A stretch of 64,000 bases of DNA from Neptunitalea chrysea. Lineage in GTDB: Bacteria; Bacteroidota; Bacteroidia; Flavobacteriales; Flavobacteriaceae. Made by a program: the position numbers and the translations under genes. The notes beneath the pieces are model-generated. The model was not told the DNA's origin and searched no databases. It saw only the letters and a program-made list of their open reading frames with translations. The stretch spans positions 122,726 to 186,725 of the forward strand of contig NZ_BRVP01000007.1 of assembly GCF_027924145.1 (NCBI RefSeq), in the 5' to 3' direction. Below, piece after piece: positions 35,500-44,879 of this stretch (positions within the stretch are counted from its first letter, which is position 1; each line of letters starts with the position of its first letter).

Positions 35500-37378
35500 T
35501 ATCATCCAGTTATTGCCGGATCATGTAGCAAATCAGATTGCAGCGGGAGAAGTGGTGCAAAGACCGGCTTCTGTTGTTAAAGAGCTTATTGAAAATGCTA
35601 TTGATGCCGGTGCAACAGAAATAAAATTAGTTATAAAAGATGCTGGGAAAACCCTTGTACAAGTTGTAGATAACGGTGTAGGGATGACCGACACTGATGC
35701 TCGTTTGTGTTTTGAACGACATGCTACCTCTAAAATTAAGAAGGCAGAGGATCTTTTTCTATTGAACACAAAAGGGTTTAGAGGAGAGGCGCTTGCTTCT
35801 ATTGCTGCTATTGCCCATGTAGAATTAAATACCAGACAACAGGAAGCAGAGGTGGGGGTGCAGATTAAAATTGAAGGCGGTAAAGTTACATGCCAAGAAC
35901 CTTCAGTAGCTCCAAAAGGGACAAGTTTATTGGTTAAAAACTTGTTTTTTAATATTCCTGCAAGGCGTAATTTTTTGAAATCTGATGCCGTTGAGCTTAG
36001 ACATATCATAGATGAGTTTCATAGGGTAGCCTTAGCGCACCCCAATGTTCATTTCGATTTTTATAGTAACGGAACCGAGTTGTTTAATTTACCTGTGGCA
36101 AATATAAGACAACGTATTGTTAGTATTTTTGGTGGTAAAACCAATGAAAAACTGGTGCCGGTAAATGAAGAAACCGAGGTGGTAAATGTGTCGGGATTTG
36201 TAGGGAAACCTGAATTTGCTAAAAAGAGCAGAGGAGAACAGTTTTTCTTTGTTAATAATAGATTTATTAAGAGTCCGTATTTGCATCATGCCATTATGGC
36301 GGCATTTGAAGGGTTGTTGAAAGATGGAATGCAACCAGGGTATTTTCTGTTTTTGGATGTAGATTCGGCTACCATTGATATTAATATACACCCAACTAAA
36401 ACAGAGATTAAGTTTGACGATGAACATACGTTGTACGCCATTCTGAGATCGGCGGTAAAACATAGCTTAGGTCAATTTAATGTGGCGCCTGTATTAGATT
36501 TTGATAGTGATACGAATCTAGATACTCCGTACGATTATAAAAATAAAAAGGTAGCTATGCCTACTATTGAGGTAGATGCCAATTTTAACCCGTTTAAAGA
36601 AGAGACAGAAGAGAAAGCTCCAAAAAAAGAATCCTTTAAAGGTGGTAGTGGTTCGTATGGTTTTAAAAAAGAAAAACAACCAAGTTGGGAAAGTTTATAT
36701 GTGGGGTTAAATACGAATGATGATGAGGTAGTGACAACGGAGGGCTTTTCATCGGTTGAGTTTGAATCTGAAGAAGTCACGGGAAAGTTATTTGAGGACG
36801 AGGATATTCAATTATCAAAAGCTACTACGTTTCAATTGCAAAAGAAATATGTGGTTACCACTATTAAATCGGGGATGGTTATTATAGATCAAACCCGCGC
36901 GCACCAACGTGTATTGTATGAGCAGTATCTTAAGGATATTACCATCAATGAAGGAGTGAGCCAGCAGTTGTTGTTTCCGCTAGAGTTGCACTTTGGTAAG
37001 GTAGAAATGTCTTTATTACAAACCTTAAAAGAGCGTTTAGAAGGAACTGGTTTTGCTTTTGAAACAATGGAAGAGGATACTGTGGTTATTAATGGCATAC
37101 CAATGCACGTTACCGAAAGCGAAGTAGCTATTATATTAGAACAATTAATCACAGATTTTGGTGATGATATACCGGATAGCGGTTTTACACAAACAGATAT
37201 GTTGGCAAAAACATTGTGTAAAACGTTAGCCGTTAGAGGAGGAGAAGTACTTAGTGTTGCAGAGCAAGAGAATTTAGTAAATAATTTGTTTGCATGTACA
37301 GAGCCTACGATGTCTCCTTTTAACAAGCCTGCTTTTATTACCATGAGTGCAGGCGATATAGAAAAGAAATTTATGTAA
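35492..37378 (+). CDS. mutL: DNA mismatch repair protein MutL
   Basis: 628 residues from ATG 35492; the longer frame from 35453 is rejected because MutL proteins begin with the IIQLLPDHVANQIAAGEVV segment. The GHKL ATPase domain has ELIENAIDAGAT, DNGVGM and TKGFRGEALASIAAIA. The C-terminal dimer domain begins near residue 445. Where endonuclease-type MutL has DQHAxxExxxxE, this protein reads DQTRAHQRVLYE. The C-terminal CPHGRP-type site reads MSPFNKPAF. The metal site therefore looks incomplete, and nicking activity is doubtful. Mutations in a sequencing sense are not implied; this may be lineage-typical. Confidence 0.95.
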   Translation: MADIIQLLPDHVANQIAAGEVVQRPASVVKELIENAIDAGATEIKLVIKDAGKTLVQVVDNGVGMTDTDARLCFERHATSKIKKAEDLFLLNTKGFRGEALASIAAIAHVELNTRQQEAEVGVQIKIEGGKVTCQEPSVAPKGTSLLVKNLFFNIPARRNFLKSDAVELRHIIDEFHRVALAHPNVHFDFYSNGTELFNLPVANIRQRIVSIFGGKTNEKLVPVNEETEVVNVSGFVGKPEFAKKSRGEQFFFVNNRFIKSPYLHHAIMAAFEGLLKDGMQPGYFLFLDVDSATIDINIHPTKTEIKFDDEHTLYAILRSAVKHSLGQFNVAPVLDFDSDTNLDTPYDYKNKKVAMPTIEVDANFNPFKEETEEKAPKKESFKGGSGSYGFKKEKQPSWESLYVGLNTNDDEVVTTEGFSSVEFESEEVTGKLFEDEDIQLSKATTFQLQKKYVVTTIKSGMVIIDQTRAHQRVLYEQYLKDITINEGVSQQLLFPLELHFGKVEMSLLQTLKERLEGTGFAFETMEEDTVVINGIPMHVTESEVAIILEQLITDFGDDIPDSGFTQTDMLAKTLCKTLAVRGGEVLSVAEQENLVNNLFACTEPTMSPFNKPAFITMSAGDIEKKFM

Positions 37379-37388
37379 ATTTAGGTAC

Positions 37389-38126
37389 ATGGGAAGAATG
37401 ACAGAGGTGGTGAAACACCTGATAATAATAAATGTTATATTTTTTGCAGCAACATATATGTTGCCAAATCTACACCTAGAAAATTGGTTAGCGCTATGGT
37501 TTCCTGAAACTTCAAATTTTAGAGTATGGCAATTGGTAACGCATATGTTTATGCATGGTGGGTTTACACATATTTTATTTAATATGTATGCGTTGTTTGC
37601 TTTTGGATCTTCCTTAGAAGCTATGTGGGGGAAAAACAAGTTTTTGTTTTTCTATATATCTGCTGGGTTAGGTGCTGCGTTGGTGTATACGGGTGTTAAT
37701 TATTATTTTTATAATGAAGGTATGAATGCCCTAATCGCTAATGGAGCTGATAAAGTAGATGTGTTGAATACGTTGTCTCAAGGGGCATATTACCAAACAT
37801 GGGCCAATTATATGCCCGAATGGATATATTCTAATTTTATATCAACAGCAGGGCCGGCATTAGGTGCTTCGGGCGCAATTTATGGAATTTTAGTAGCTTA
37901 TGCCATGAGTTTTCCAAATGCACAATTAATGATATTTCCGCTGCCTATACCTATAAAGGCTAAGTTTTTTGTGCCCGGAATGATAGCAATAGATTTATTC
38001 TTTGGGTTAACCAGTTATTCTATAGGTCCAACGGCGCATTTTGCTCATGTAGGAGGTGCTTTAGTTGGCTTTATCATGATGTGGTATTGGAAACGAAATG
38101 AGTTTGATAATAATAGGTGGAATTAA
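37389..38126 (+). CDS. Rhomboid intramembrane serine protease
   Basis: 245 residues with about six membrane segments. Rhomboid marks are the loop motif WQLVTHMFMHGGFTHILFNM (about 38-57), the catalytic Ser in GASGAIYG (about 160), and the catalytic His in FAHVGGALVGF (about 220). It cleaves membrane helices near their ends; targets are unknown. Only ten bases separate it from mutL, and three bases from a second rhomboid. Confidence 0.9.
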   Translation: MGRMTEVVKHLIIINVIFFAATYMLPNLHLENWLALWFPETSNFRVWQLVTHMFMHGGFTHILFNMYALFAFGSSLEAMWGKNKFLFFYISAGLGAALVYTGVNYYFYNEGMNALIANGADKVDVLNTLSQGAYYQTWANYMPEWIYSNFISTAGPALGASGAIYGILVAYAMSFPNAQLMIFPLPIPIKAKFFVPGMIAIDLFFGLTSYSIGPTAHFAHVGGALVGFIMMWYWKRNEFDNNRWN

Positions 38127-38129
38127 GTT

Positions 38130-39029
38130 ATGCAGAACAATTTTAGATATCAGTACAGTATGCTTTCACCATCGGTGAAAATGATTGTTATTAACGTAGC
38201 GGTTTTTATACTATCTTCATTAGTGTTGTTTCTATTTCAATTGCAAGGGACTTCCAATTTTTTTGATACTTGGTTCGGGTTAAGTTCTGTACCCATGGAG
38301 GTACTTACAAAACCATGGACGCTAATTACATACGCTTTTTTTCATAGAGGAATCATGCATATTTTTTCTAATATGCTGATACTTTATTTCACCGGAAACA
38401 TTTTTTTAAACTTGTTTAATGGTAAACAGTTTTATAATGTTTACTTTTTAGGTGCTATAGCAGGCGGATTGTTGTATGTGTTTAGTTACAGTATATTTCC
38501 GGTGTTTAGTAATGTTTATGCTGGTATAGTAGGCGCTTCTGCAGCCGTTATGGCTATCTTAATATTTGTGTGTACCTATACACCTAATTTGGAAGTGCGC
38601 TTATTTATGTTGTTTACTGTTAAGTTATGGTATATAGGAGTATTTTTGGTGTTAATGGATTTGGCTTCTATTCAATCAGGTAATCCTGGTGGACATATAT
38701 CTCACTTAGGTGGGGCGTTATTAGGGTTTGTGTATGCAAAACAATTACAAAAGGGAAATGATATAGGAGCTTGGTTTTCTAGTTTAATGGATGGTGTTGT
38801 TAACCTGTTTAAAGGTGATAGTAAAACAGCAGGTAAGGCTAAGTTTAAAAAAGTGTATAGAAATAAAGGAGGTAAAAAAGCATCGCAAGGAACAAAAGTG
38901 TTTGATAACGATAAAAATTTACATCAGAAGAAAATAGATGCTATTTTAGATAAAATTAGTAAAAGCGGATACGAAAGTCTTACCAAAGAAGAAAAGGACT
39001 TTTTGTTTAGAGCTGGTAAAAATAATTAA
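38130..39029 (+). CDS. Rhomboid family protease, second copy
   Basis: 299 residues. About six membrane segments cover residues 15-215. Motifs are WTLITYAFFHRGIMHIFSNM (about 62-81), GASAAVMA with the catalytic Ser (about 135) and HISHLGGALLGFVYA with the His (about 190). Unlike the first copy, it continues with a basic cytoplasmic tail of about 85 residues ending in SLTKEEKDFLFRAG, which could recruit a partner. The pair lies in tandem after mutL. Confidence 0.88.
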   Translation: MQNNFRYQYSMLSPSVKMIVINVAVFILSSLVLFLFQLQGTSNFFDTWFGLSSVPMEVLTKPWTLITYAFFHRGIMHIFSNMLILYFTGNIFLNLFNGKQFYNVYFLGAIAGGLLYVFSYSIFPVFSNVYAGIVGASAAVMAILIFVCTYTPNLEVRLFMLFTVKLWYIGVFLVLMDLASIQSGNPGGHISHLGGALLGFVYAKQLQKGNDIGAWFSSLMDGVVNLFKGDSKTAGKAKFKKVYRNKGGKKASQGTKVFDNDKNLHQKKIDAILDKISKSGYESLTKEEKDFLFRAGKNN

Positions 39030-39043
39030 ACACAACATTCCCC

Positions 39044-40087
39044 TTGAAAAAGCTTTCTTTATTTGATAAGTTTCTATTTATAATTAATAGTTTACTGGCT
39101 ACGGTAACATTATTAGCCTATTTTCTTCCATATCTGCCGCCTAAAGGTTTTAGATTGATATCGGTATTGAGTCTGGGGCTTCCTGTGTTTTTAATTACAA
39201 ATTTCTTATTTGTACTGTATTGGTTATTTCGATTTAAAAAGCAATTGTTTTTATCACTTATTACATTGTTTTTAGGATTTACCTATGTAAAATCTACAGT
39301 AGAATTCGGACATACACCTGAACCTGAAGGAAAAAATGATTTTTCTTTGTTAACGTATAATGTAAGAGGGTTTAATTATAATGAATGGAGTAAGGATACT
39401 ACATTAAAAGATAGTATACAGGTCTTTGTAGTAAAGGAGTCGCCTGATATTTTATTATTTCAGGAGTTTCATAAGTATGAATTTTCAAAGTATAATAAAA
39501 TGTATCCTTATAAGGCTGTATTTTATAGGTCGTTTAGCTATGGTCAAACAATTTTTTCTAAGTATGAAATTGTAGATAGTGGGGCTTTTAATTTTGATGG
39601 TACGGGAAATAATATCATTTATGCTGATATGTTAATTGAGGGTAAAAACGTGAGAGTGTATAATATTCATTTAGAATCTAATAACGTAACAGTAGATGTA
39701 GAAAGAGGACTAGCTGATGCAGATAAAGAAAAAATGGCCAGTACTATATCTAGATCTTTTGTTAGGCAGCAAACGCAAATAGATGCCTTAATAGCACAGT
39801 TACAAAGTTATAAGGGTAGGTATATTTTAGCGGGAGATTTTAATAATACAGCGTATTCGTACATCTATAATGAACTAAGAAGGTCGGCAGATTTACAAGA
39901 TAGTTTTGAAGAGGCGGGAAGTGGTTTTGGTAAAACCTATGAATTTAAATACTATCCGTTGCGAATTGATTTTGTATTAGCAGATGCAGGTTTTCATATT
40001 AAATCTCATAGGAATTATAATAATTACTATTCAGATCATTTTCCGGTAAAAGTAGTGTTTGGTAAAGACTGGTTGCTCGATAATTGA
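39044..40087 (+). CDS. Membrane-anchored endonuclease/exonuclease/phosphatase family protein
   Basis: 347 residues starting at TTG 39044; the next in-frame ATG is far inside the protein, so TTG is the likely start. The N-terminus has about three membrane helices (residues 8-80). The EEP domain follows: SLLTYNVRGFNY (about 103), DILLFQEFHKYE (about 139), and ILAGDFNNTAYS near 265. The ending YSDHFPVKVVF holds the catalytic Asp-His. The substrate could be a phosphodiester, a phospholipid or DNA. The last codons (LLDN) lie inside a dispersed repeat. Confidence 0.85.
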   Translation: MKKLSLFDKFLFIINSLLATVTLLAYFLPYLPPKGFRLISVLSLGLPVFLITNFLFVLYWLFRFKKQLFLSLITLFLGFTYVKSTVEFGHTPEPEGKNDFSLLTYNVRGFNYNEWSKDTTLKDSIQVFVVKESPDILLFQEFHKYEFSKYNKMYPYKAVFYRSFSYGQTIFSKYEIVDSGAFNFDGTGNNIIYADMLIEGKNVRVYNIHLESNNVTVDVERGLADADKEKMASTISRSFVRQQTQIDALIAQLQSYKGRYILAGDFNNTAYSYIYNELRRSADLQDSFEEAGSGFGKTYEFKYYPLRIDFVLADAGFHIKSHRNYNNYYSDHFPVKVVFGKDWLLDN

Positions 40088-40123
40088 TAGTAAATACTTC
40101 GAGATTTGTCTAGAGGTAGTTTA
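40076..40123 (+). repeat. Dispersed repeat, short degenerate copy
   Basis: Begins CTCGATAAT, continues through a TAAAT and GAGA.TTGT core and ends GTAGTTTA, as do the copies at 51623 and 62622, but with an internal deletion. It supplies the codons LLDN and the stop of the EEP-family gene. Confidence 0.5.
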
Positions 40124-40429
40124 TTTCATTAAACAATCTAGGGTATCAGCTGTCATATGTAATAATAGTGCAACTCCAAAGATTCTAGTTTCTCTAAAAA
40201 AAAGTAAGGCAACATAACATCCTATCGCCATATAAGAATGAAGTGGGTGAAAGCCAATGCTACACCGGTTAGGATCAAAAATAGGGCTAGCTAGTAAATG
40301 ATCTACATCAATAATAATAGCACCTATTAATATAATTACTGCGCGTTTAAAATCCTTTTTATAGAAAAGATAGGCAACTAATATGGGAATTAGAAAATGA
40401 AATCCGTAATGGATAAATCCGCGAAGCAT
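40121..40429 (-). CDS. DUF6122-type small membrane protein
   Basis: 102 residues from the inner ATG (40427-40429), which gives MLRGFIHYGFHFLIPILVAY and one base of spacing to the previous gene. The alternative start at 40459 would overlap it by 29 bases. About four membrane segments are visible. Motifs are DVDHLLASP, FHPLHSY and LHMTADTLDC, which recall metal-dependent membrane hydrolase-like proteins (YbcI/DUF457-type His/Asp motifs). Function is unknown. It ends the parA-to-DUF6122 block. Confidence 0.75.
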   Translation of the reverse strand: MLRGFIHYGFHFLIPILVAYLFYKKDFKRAVIILIGAIIIDVDHLLASPIFDPNRCSIGFHPLHSYMAIGCYVALLFFRETRIFGVALLLHMTADTLDCLMK

Positions 40430-40430
40430 T

Positions 40431-41057
40431 TTATTGCAGTAGGATATTTTGACTTTCAAGATAATTTAAGCTATTAGGTCCTTCGTTAAATAAAAGATCT
40501 AGGGTGCTTAAATTGGGTATAAAGCCATGTTTAGATTCAAAAACTTGAGTATAGCGTTCTAACGGATGATTTTCTTCCTTTTTAGCGTTGATAAGAAATC
40601 TATGGTCTTTAATTTCAATGGGGGCTGTTTCATATTTTGTAGTAAAACTAAAATTAGTTTCTAGTTGTAAGCTATCAAAAATAACCTCCATAGTTTTTAA
40701 ATTAAAGTCTAGTAAAAACTCATGCTTATTTTCGAATAAAGGAGCAAACTCATCTTCATAATATTCAAAGAAAGGAGAAGTCCTATAGGCTGTTTCTATA
40801 CTTTTCCAATGTTGTTTCTGCCATGGAAAATCGTTTTCCAACCGTACATCCTTATATAATAGCCTTCCGTTATTGCTAATGTGTTTAATAGGGATACTTA
40901 AAAGCTGTTTGCCGTTAGCACCATAAATATACATTCTGTTTCTGTAGGTTTGTTTTTGGTAATTATCAAATTTCTCAAACACTACTTCGTCTCCGTTAGT
41001 GATAACAACTAATTGAGAAATAGAAGGGAAATAGGAAGGATGTAAAAGAACTTTCAT
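40431..41057 (-). CDS. WbqC family protein
   Basis: 208 residues. It opens with VLLHPSYFPSISQLVVITNG and has YRNRMYIYGANGKQLLSIPI near residue 37, both typical for WbqC-like proteins. WbqC-type genes occur in O-antigen clusters and, in Flavobacteria, next to lepB. The biochemical role is not established. It starts nine bases after lepB stops. Confidence 0.82.
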   Translation of the reverse strand: MKVLLHPSYFPSISQLVVITNGDEVVFEKFDNYQKQTYRNRMYIYGANGKQLLSIPIKHISNNGRLLYKDVRLENDFPWQKQHWKSIETAYRTSPFFEYYEDEFAPLFENKHEFLLDFNLKTMEVIFDSLQLETNFSFTTKYETAPIEIKDHRFLINAKKEENHPLERYTQVFESKHGFIPNLSTLDLLFNEGPNSLNYLESQNILLQ

Positions 41058-41066
41058 TAATTTATA

Positions 41067-42620
41067 TTATGCTTTTTTTCTTTTTTTTCTGAAAAAATCA
41101 AAGATAAACCAACCTGCTAACGCTATTAAGAAATATCTAAAGTAGGAAGTTGGCTTGCTATTGCCGCCTCCGTCAACAGTGGTGAATAATCTATCCCAAC
41201 GAATTTTATTTTGGATGCCGCTAGCAAAACTATCCCAGCTAAACCATACAAATACTGGTTTTCCCAAAACATGGTCAAAAGGTACAAATCCCCAAAATCT
41301 ACTATCTTCAGAGTTGTGACGGTTGTCACCCATCATCCAGTAGTAGTTTTGTTTAAACTCATATGAATTGGTAGGGGTGCCATCTATAACTATTTGATTT
41401 TCTTTTACTTTTAGCGTATGACCTTCATATTCTTCAATAATACGTTGGTATAGCGGTAAGTTATCTTTAGTTAGTGTTATAGTAGTTCCTTTTTTAGGCA
41501 TGGTAATAGGGCCGAAATTATCTTTATTCCATGGCATTGATGGGGTATGTGGAAAAATAGCATGATCATACATCCCTTTAGGTTCTATAACTTTTACAAC
41601 ACTATCAATACTCTGGTTACGGCGTAAGGTATTGGCAACTTCTTCGGTAAGTGAGGCTATTCTGTATGGGTTTACACCAATAATACCATCGGTTACACCA
41701 TATCTATTATATAAAAGTTCATTTGATAGTTGAATACCTGGTTTAGTGTATACATAATAGGAATATTGTGGTTTTGCACGTTCTCCAAGTTGGGTGCGTT
41801 TTCCGTTAATGTAAATAAAGCCATCCTTAATTTCTAACTCATCACCTGGTATGGCGACACATCTTTTAACGTAATTAGATTTTTTGTCTAATGGCTTATC
41901 TACGTGAATAGTTGATGGGTCACGAAAAAAACGGACTGTATCTACTGGCCAGTTGAAAACAACAATTTCATTACGTTTAATATCTTGTAATCCAGGTAAT
42001 CTATAGTAAGGGTATTGTGGTTTTTTTAGGTACGATCTAATACCTGCTACAGGAATGGTATCGTGAACCATAGGTGCCGCAATTGCTGTCATAGGTACTC
42101 GGGCTCCGTAATGGAACTTACTCACAAAAAGAAAATCGCCTACCAGTAATGTTTTTTCTAAAGAAGAAGTTGGTATTACAAAAGGTTGCATAATATAGGT
42201 ATGTACAAAAGTAGCTGCAATAACAGCAAAAACAATTGAGCTAACCCATTCACCTGCAACGGTTCTTGGTTTTAAGCTTCTATCTTCAATATAGGTGACG
42301 TCTTGAGTGTAGTTTATATAGAAAATGTAGCATCCAAGGCTAACCAACACCAATGTAGTGTCTTGTGTATTGTTTCTACCAAAACTACGTATGGTTTCTA
42401 CCCATATTACTGGGATAATAATAATTTGAATAATAGGAATGAATAACAATAAAACCCACCACCACGGTCTATTGATGATTTTCATAAGAATAACAGCATT
42501 GTAAACAGGAACAGCTGCTTCCCAAGATTTTCTACCAGCTTTTATATATAATTTCCAAGTAGCTAAGAAATGAATTACCTGAATTACTAAAAACGTTACA
42601 AACCATTGATAAAGTGTCAT
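41067..42620 (-). CDS. lepB: Signal peptidase I, long Bacteroidota form
   Basis: 517 residues, about twice the size of E. coli-type enzymes because of inserted loops. An N-terminal region with several membrane helices (1-115) precedes the catalytic part. The nucleophile Ser152 is in FVIPTSSLEKTL, and the general base Lys252 is in YVKRCVAIPGDELEI. The box GDNRHNSEDSRFWG is near residue 430, and a last membrane helix lies at the C-terminus. It removes signal peptides at the outer face of the inner membrane, for example from the many secreted proteins here. Confidence 0.94.
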   Translation of the reverse strand: MTLYQWFVTFLVIQVIHFLATWKLYIKAGRKSWEAAVPVYNAVILMKIINRPWWWVLLLFIPIIQIIIIPVIWVETIRSFGRNNTQDTTLVLVSLGCYIFYINYTQDVTYIEDRSLKPRTVAGEWVSSIVFAVIAATFVHTYIMQPFVIPTSSLEKTLLVGDFLFVSKFHYGARVPMTAIAAPMVHDTIPVAGIRSYLKKPQYPYYRLPGLQDIKRNEIVVFNWPVDTVRFFRDPSTIHVDKPLDKKSNYVKRCVAIPGDELEIKDGFIYINGKRTQLGERAKPQYSYYVYTKPGIQLSNELLYNRYGVTDGIIGVNPYRIASLTEEVANTLRRNQSIDSVVKVIEPKGMYDHAIFPHTPSMPWNKDNFGPITMPKKGTTITLTKDNLPLYQRIIEEYEGHTLKVKENQIVIDGTPTNSYEFKQNYYWMMGDNRHNSEDSRFWGFVPFDHVLGKPVFVWFSWDSFASGIQNKIRWDRLFTTVDGGGNSKPTSYFRYFLIALAGWFIFDFFRKKRKKA

Positions 42621-42647
42621 TGTTTTCTATTTTTAGATAGTGCTTTA

Positions 42648-43352
42648 TTATTTAATGTTTAAAACATCTTTCATTGTATATACACCTGTTTTACCAACTA
42701 GCCACTCAGAAGCTAATACGGCTCCCAAAGCAAAACCTTGGCGGTTGTGTGCTTCATGACTAATGGTTAAGGTGTCAACTTCCGATTTATAAAAAATAGT
42801 ATGCGTACCCGGAACATCTTCTATTCTCTTGGCTGTAATTTCAATATCTTCTTCAGCAGGAGATTCTAGTACCCAGCTTTTTTTGCTATCGTAATTTTTA
42901 ATGATTCCGTCAGCTAATGAAATAGCCGTTCCACTAGGAGCATCTAATTTTTTAGTATGGTGAATTTCTTCCATAGAAACATTGTAGCTGCTTAAACCAT
43001 TCATAAGTTTGGCTAAATAAGCATTCAATTCAAAGAAGATGTTTACACCAATACTAAAGTTAGAACCATATATGAAGGCTCCTTTCTTTTCATTACAAAG
43101 GGCAACTACTTTGTCGTAGTCTTCTAACCATCCGGTGGTTCCGCTAACTACAGGAATATTGTTATTTATACAGTCTGTAATGTTTTGGTAAGCAGTAGTA
43201 GGAATGCTAAAGTCGATGGCTACATCAACATTAGAAAAGGTATAATCTTTAGTTTTTCTGTCTACTTTTAAAACAATTTCATGGCCTCTGTTAATAGCAA
43301 TTTGTTCAATTGCTTTTCCCATTCTACCATATCCAAGTAAAGCTATTCTCAT
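42648..43352 (-). CDS. dapB: 4-hydroxy-tetrahydrodipicolinate reductase
   Basis: 234 residues. Reduces hydroxytetrahydrodipicolinate in lysine and diaminopimelate synthesis. The Rossmann start is ALLGYGRMGKAIEQIA. The catalytic and substrate region is VSMEEIHHTKKLDAPSGTAI (about 124-143) with the His pair and Lys. VVSGTTGW is the conserved NAD(P) loop. It lies between DUF5683 (two bases) and lepB. Confidence 0.95.
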   Translation of the reverse strand: MRIALLGYGRMGKAIEQIAINRGHEIVLKVDRKTKDYTFSNVDVAIDFSIPTTAYQNITDCINNNIPVVSGTTGWLEDYDKVVALCNEKKGAFIYGSNFSIGVNIFFELNAYLAKLMNGLSSYNVSMEEIHHTKKLDAPSGTAISLADGIIKNYDSKKSWVLESPAEEDIEITAKRIEDVPGTHTIFYKSEVDTLTISHEAHNRQGFALGAVLASEWLVGKTGVYTMKDVLNIK

Positions 43353-43354
43353 AG

Positions 43355-43975
43355 TTAAAAATGAAAGGTTAACGATACCCCCATATCAGGAGTACTGTAA
43401 AAATCAGTTTCCTCTAAATAGGGCTGCAAAGTTAAGTCTTTGTTTATATTAAACTGCTTTAAATGCGCATCAACATTCGCGTCTATAATATTAAGAGCAT
43501 AGATACCAATAAAAATTAAAAGCGAAAGATCTCGGTTACTTTGGTAATAATCTTGCCCGTTTTCTAAACTGCTATCCGTTACATCTGGTCCCTCACCATC
43601 ACCATTTAGGTCGTAATAGGGGTCATCTGTATATCCCGCTTGTCTTCTTTTAAAAGCATCTCTATAGTTGTGATAGTATTTGTTGTTGGTTACATAAAAA
43701 TATCCGGCAGCACCCATACCCCCATAAATTATAGGAAGTTTCCAGTAGCTATGGTTATAAATTTGACCTAAACCAGGTACAATAGCCGAATAAAAAGCAG
43801 CTTTTGAAGGTGCTAAAGGATTGTAAGGTCTCTTACTTTTAATAAAAGACCCAGTGTTTAAATCCGTAACAATAGAATCCTTAGCTTTCTCTTTTTTATC
43901 TTTATCTTTCTTCTGGCCGTAGCCATTAAATGCAATTAAAACAAAGAATATAAAACCTAATATTTTATAATTCAC
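43355..43975 (-). CDS. DUF5683 family protein
   Basis: 206 residues. A signal-type N-terminus (ILGFIFFVLIAFNGYGQ) comes first. A Lys/Asp-rich stretch follows, then the family motif YNPLAPSKAAFYSAIVPGLGQIYNHSYW and a membrane helix. The tail DFYSTPDMGVSLTFHF ends like an outer-membrane beta strand. DUF5683 proteins in Bacteroidota lie with parAB; function unknown. The start overlaps the parB stop by 11 bases. Confidence 0.82.
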   Translation of the reverse strand: MNYKILGFIFFVLIAFNGYGQKKDKDKKEKAKDSIVTDLNTGSFIKSKRPYNPLAPSKAAFYSAIVPGLGQIYNHSYWKLPIIYGGMGAAGYFYVTNNKYYHNYRDAFKRRQAGYTDDPYYDLNGDGEGPDVTDSSLENGQDYYQSNRDLSLLIFIGIYALNIIDANVDAHLKQFNINKDLTLQPYLEETDFYSTPDMGVSLTFHF

Positions 43976-44876
43976 CAGAAATTAACTTTTTAATACGTTC
44001 AAAATCCTCATCTGAGTGAAAAGGAATAATAAGCTTTCCTTTTCCTTTCTTATCAACTTTAACGTCTACTTTCGCAGAAAAGTATTCACTGAATTTAGGA
44101 ATGTTTTTTTCTGCAAAGTCGGGAACTGGTGCTGAAATACTTTTAGGTGCCGCAGCAGGGTTTGATTTGTTGTACTGATAGTTTTTAACTAATAACTCAG
44201 TAGCTCTTACAGATAGTGCGTTTGTAATGATTTTTTCATAAATCTCTAACTGCACTTTTTTATCTTCAATGTTAATAATAGCTCTTCCGTGTCCCATACT
44301 TACAAATCCGTCTCTCATGCCGGTCTGAATAATAGGGTCTAGTTTTAATAACCTAAGGTAATTGGTAATAGTAGATCTTTTTTTACCAACACGCTCGCTC
44401 ATTTGCTCTTGCGTTAAATTAATTTCGTCAATTAAACGTTGGTAAGAAAGCGCTATTTCTATAGGGTCTAAGTCATGGCGTTGAATATTTTCAACTAAAG
44501 CCATTTCTAGCGACTCCTGATCGTTTGCAATTCGTATATAGGCAGGTACGCTAGTTAAACCAGCTAATTTAGAAGCTCTTAAACGACGTTCACCAGAAAT
44601 CAGTTGGTACTTGTTAAAGTCCATCTTACGAACCGTAATAGGTTGAATAACCCCTAGCTCCTTAATAGAGATAGATAATTCGTTTAAGGTTTCTTCGTTA
44701 AAATTTGTTCTTGGCTGAAAAGGGTTAATTTCTATCGATTCAATCTCAAGCTCTATAATATTACCTAAAACTTTATCAGCATTTTTGTCAGAAGCAGATG
44801 AGATATCATTTTCTGGATCTTTTAATAATGCCGATAATCCTCTTCCTAAAGCTTGTTTCTTAACTGCTTTTGCCAT
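43965..44876 (-). CDS. parB: Chromosome partitioning protein ParB
   Basis: 303 residues. The N-terminal box ALGRGLSALL is typical for ParB and is used to stimulate ParA. The CTP-binding domain contains QLISGERRLRASKLAGL (GERRxRA, about 92-108) and SLEMALVENIQRHDLDPIE. A helix-turn-helix domain for parS follows (QEQMSERVGKKRSTITNYLR). The C-terminal dimer domain is basic. No parS-type TGTTTCACGTGAAACA was seen by eye in this window. Confidence 0.95.
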   Translation of the reverse strand: MAKAVKKQALGRGLSALLKDPENDISSASDKNADKVLGNIIELEIESIEINPFQPRTNFNEETLNELSISIKELGVIQPITVRKMDFNKYQLISGERRLRASKLAGLTSVPAYIRIANDQESLEMALVENIQRHDLDPIEIALSYQRLIDEINLTQEQMSERVGKKRSTITNYLRLLKLDPIIQTGMRDGFVSMGHGRAIINIEDKKVQLEIYEKIITNALSVRATELLVKNYQYNKSNPAAAPKSISAPVPDFAEKNIPKFSEYFSAKVDVKVDKKGKGKLIIPFHSDEDFERIKKLISGEL

Positions 44877-44879
44877 GTA

